Shown here: piece by piece, positions 23,088 through 24,311 of the stretch
Layout of the letters: each line of letters starts with the position of its first letter
Numbering within the stretch: the stretch's first letter is position 1
DNA from: Bodo saltans
Lineage: Eukaryota > Euglenozoa > Kinetoplastea > Eubodonida > Bodonidae
DNA: 24,311 nt
Assembly: GCA_001460835.1 (NCBI GenBank)
Contig: CYKH01001409.1
Coordinates: 36,015 to 60,325 of the forward strand
Reading direction: 5' to 3'
The notes under the pieces: generated by a model
Told to the model about the DNA's origin: nothing
Database searches by the model: none
What the model saw: the letters and a program-made list of their open reading frames with translations, nothing else
Program-made: the position numbers and the translations under genes

Positions 23088-24311
23088 ATGAAAAGCGTCC
23101 CTCGGCCCTCCACCGCTGGCCGACAGCGCCCATCAAGTGCCTCGCAGAACATTCCAGGCCAAACAACTCCTAGGGGAACATCTTCATCCATCACACCACT
23201 CGCTCCTGCCCTTGGGGGAGGACGAGGTGACAACAGTAGTGTCAGAGTAACAGATGACATACTTCAATTTAGTGGAGCTGCCCCACCGTATTCCCCCACC
23301 ACACGTTGTCTTGTGAGCACTGCGATGCAAACCGACGGAAATGAAGTGCTTGAGCAACAGAAGATGGAAGATGAACGCCGTGTGGCTCGTCTACGGACAG
23401 AGGCGTCGCTGCAGTCCATCGCAGGGCTTACAAAAGCCTTGAACAGGCAGCATGAACGCAGCGCTGCTGTAGAAGAGATGTCGGCGTCGCGTGATAAGCT
23501 TTTAGAACGCGTTGCGGAGCTGGAAGCAGAGCTGCTGGTATTTAGAAAACAGAGGTTTGAAAACTCTACCAAGCCCGCAGGGGGAACACTCGCGTCTGGA
23601 AAGCCGAAACTCGCCGGATTGGTTGGTAAGAAGATCACAATTATCGACGTCACTGGCACATTGTCCTCCCTGCGTAGCCCAACTGCTGCTGTGGGAACGG
23701 GGAACAATGCTTCCAAGGCGGCAATCATCGATCATCAGCATCATCTGCACGCGTCGCATCTCGACTCTGAAGGCGCATCAGCAGCAACAGAGAAGCACGT
23801 CGGCAGCCACAATGAAACCAATTTGGAGTCCAATGCTGCTCTTACCGCATCCCAACAGCAGCAGCATCAACAACACAATACTCCTAGTGAGACTATCATC
23901 TCACCCGCGTTTGTGCTTCCGCATGGAGAGGTACAGCAGCTCCTATCCGTAACAATGAACACGAACGGAATTTTCTTGCCTGGTGCAGTTGAAACGCTGC
24001 GAACGTTGGACAACCTTGCAGCAAATGGCACACTGTCGGTTCAGTTGCAGCAACAGAACACAAACCACAAAGAGGGAGTGCCGTCGAGTGGGGACGGCCA
24101 GATGATCAGCAGTAGCGCCTCCCTGCGTGAAGCCATGGACGCCCAGCAAGAAATTATTCAATGCCTAGAGAAAGAAAATACGATTCTCAGGAAGCAACGC
24201 GATGATCAAGTCAACTCCAATGCAAAGGAACATCAGCGCCTCATGCAAGAATTGGAGGATACTCAGCAAACACTAGATGAGAACCCACGCCTGACCGTGC
24301 TCTTTGTCTTC
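23088..24311 (+). CDS. Coiled-coil protein, 3' end outside window
   Basis: An ATG at 23088 opens a frame of 408 codons that is still open at the last base, so the protein continues beyond the window. The first 60 residues are Ser/Pro/Arg-rich and likely disordered. A strong heptad region follows (about 23339-23566, with SRDKLLERVAELEAELLVF). Then comes a His/Gln-rich low-complexity region (about 23730-23880), and a second coiled coil at about 24120-24284 (EIIQCLEKENTILRKQRDD). No enzyme domain or membrane segment is visible. It is probably a structural or cytoskeletal protein, and no family can be named from this part. Confidence 0.8.
   Translation, partial: MKSVPRPSTAGRQRPSSASQNIPGQTTPRGTSSSITPLAPALGGGRGDNSSVRVTDDILQFSGAAPPYSPTTRCLVSTAMQTDGNEVLEQQKMEDERRVARLRTEASLQSIAGLTKALNRQHERSAAVEEMSASRDKLLERVAELEAELLVFRKQRFENSTKPAGGTLASGKPKLAGLVGKKITIIDVTGTLSSLRSPTAAVGTGNNASKAAIIDHQHHLHASHLDSEGASAATEKHVGSHNETNLESNAALTASQQQQHQQHNTPSETIISPAFVLPHGEVQQLLSVTMNTNGIFLPGAVETLRTLDNLAANGTLSVQLQQQNTNHKEGVPSSGDGQMISSSASLREAMDAQQEIIQCLEKENTILRKQRDDQVNSNAKEHQRLMQELEDTQQTLDENPRLTVLFVF

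Overview
The window looks like nuclear DNA from a kinetoplastid protist, most plausibly a free-living bodonid such as Bodo saltans. All recognisable genes lie on the + strand. None shows an intron, and all use the standard code. They sit about 150 to 630 bases apart, and most gaps hold a pyrimidine-rich tract followed by an AG shortly before the next start codon. That is the layout of a polycistronic unit processed by spliced-leader trans-splicing. The species is inferred; no spliced-leader gene or species marker is present.

From left to right: the 3' part of a polycystin-2/TRPP-type channel (1-1836); a membrane-anchored NADH-cytochrome b5 reductase (2045-2941); a long LOG/'lysine decarboxylase'-type nucleotide-binding protein (3571-4590); an unrecognised 900-residue helical protein (4999-7701); a very large beta-propeller protein now split into two open frames (7978-12681 and 12678-15722); a protein with a probable nucleoplasmin-like domain (15913-16749); a PP1-like phosphatase with a large insert (16902-18098); a CFAP20-domain protein resembling CFAP20DC whose acidic tail lies in another frame (18322-19848 plus 19827-20132); ribosomal protein uL13 (20423-21091); a two-pass membrane protein whose 5' end is fused to a copy of the first 18 codons of the uL13 gene (21358-22023); a MAPR/PGRMC-type cytochrome b5-like haem protein (22394-22858); and the 5' part of a coiled-coil protein running off the right edge (23088-24311).

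No operon-like logic is expected in such a unit. Even so, several genes belong to families linked to cilia and flagella (polycystin, the large WD protein, the CFAP20-domain protein), and two belong to cytochrome b5-type redox chemistry (the reductase and the MAPR protein).

The most striking structure is a set of recent local duplications inside coding sequence. In-frame tandem repeats have periods of 42, 60 and 15 bases. A 158-base repeat around a 12-T run breaks the large WD gene. A perfect 54-base copy of the uL13 start lies in front of the next gene. Two genes are broken in ways that a single missing base, or a -1 shift, would repair. Whether these are biology, allelic misjoins or homopolymer errors cannot be decided from the sequence alone. 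I saw no convincing wholly new system.
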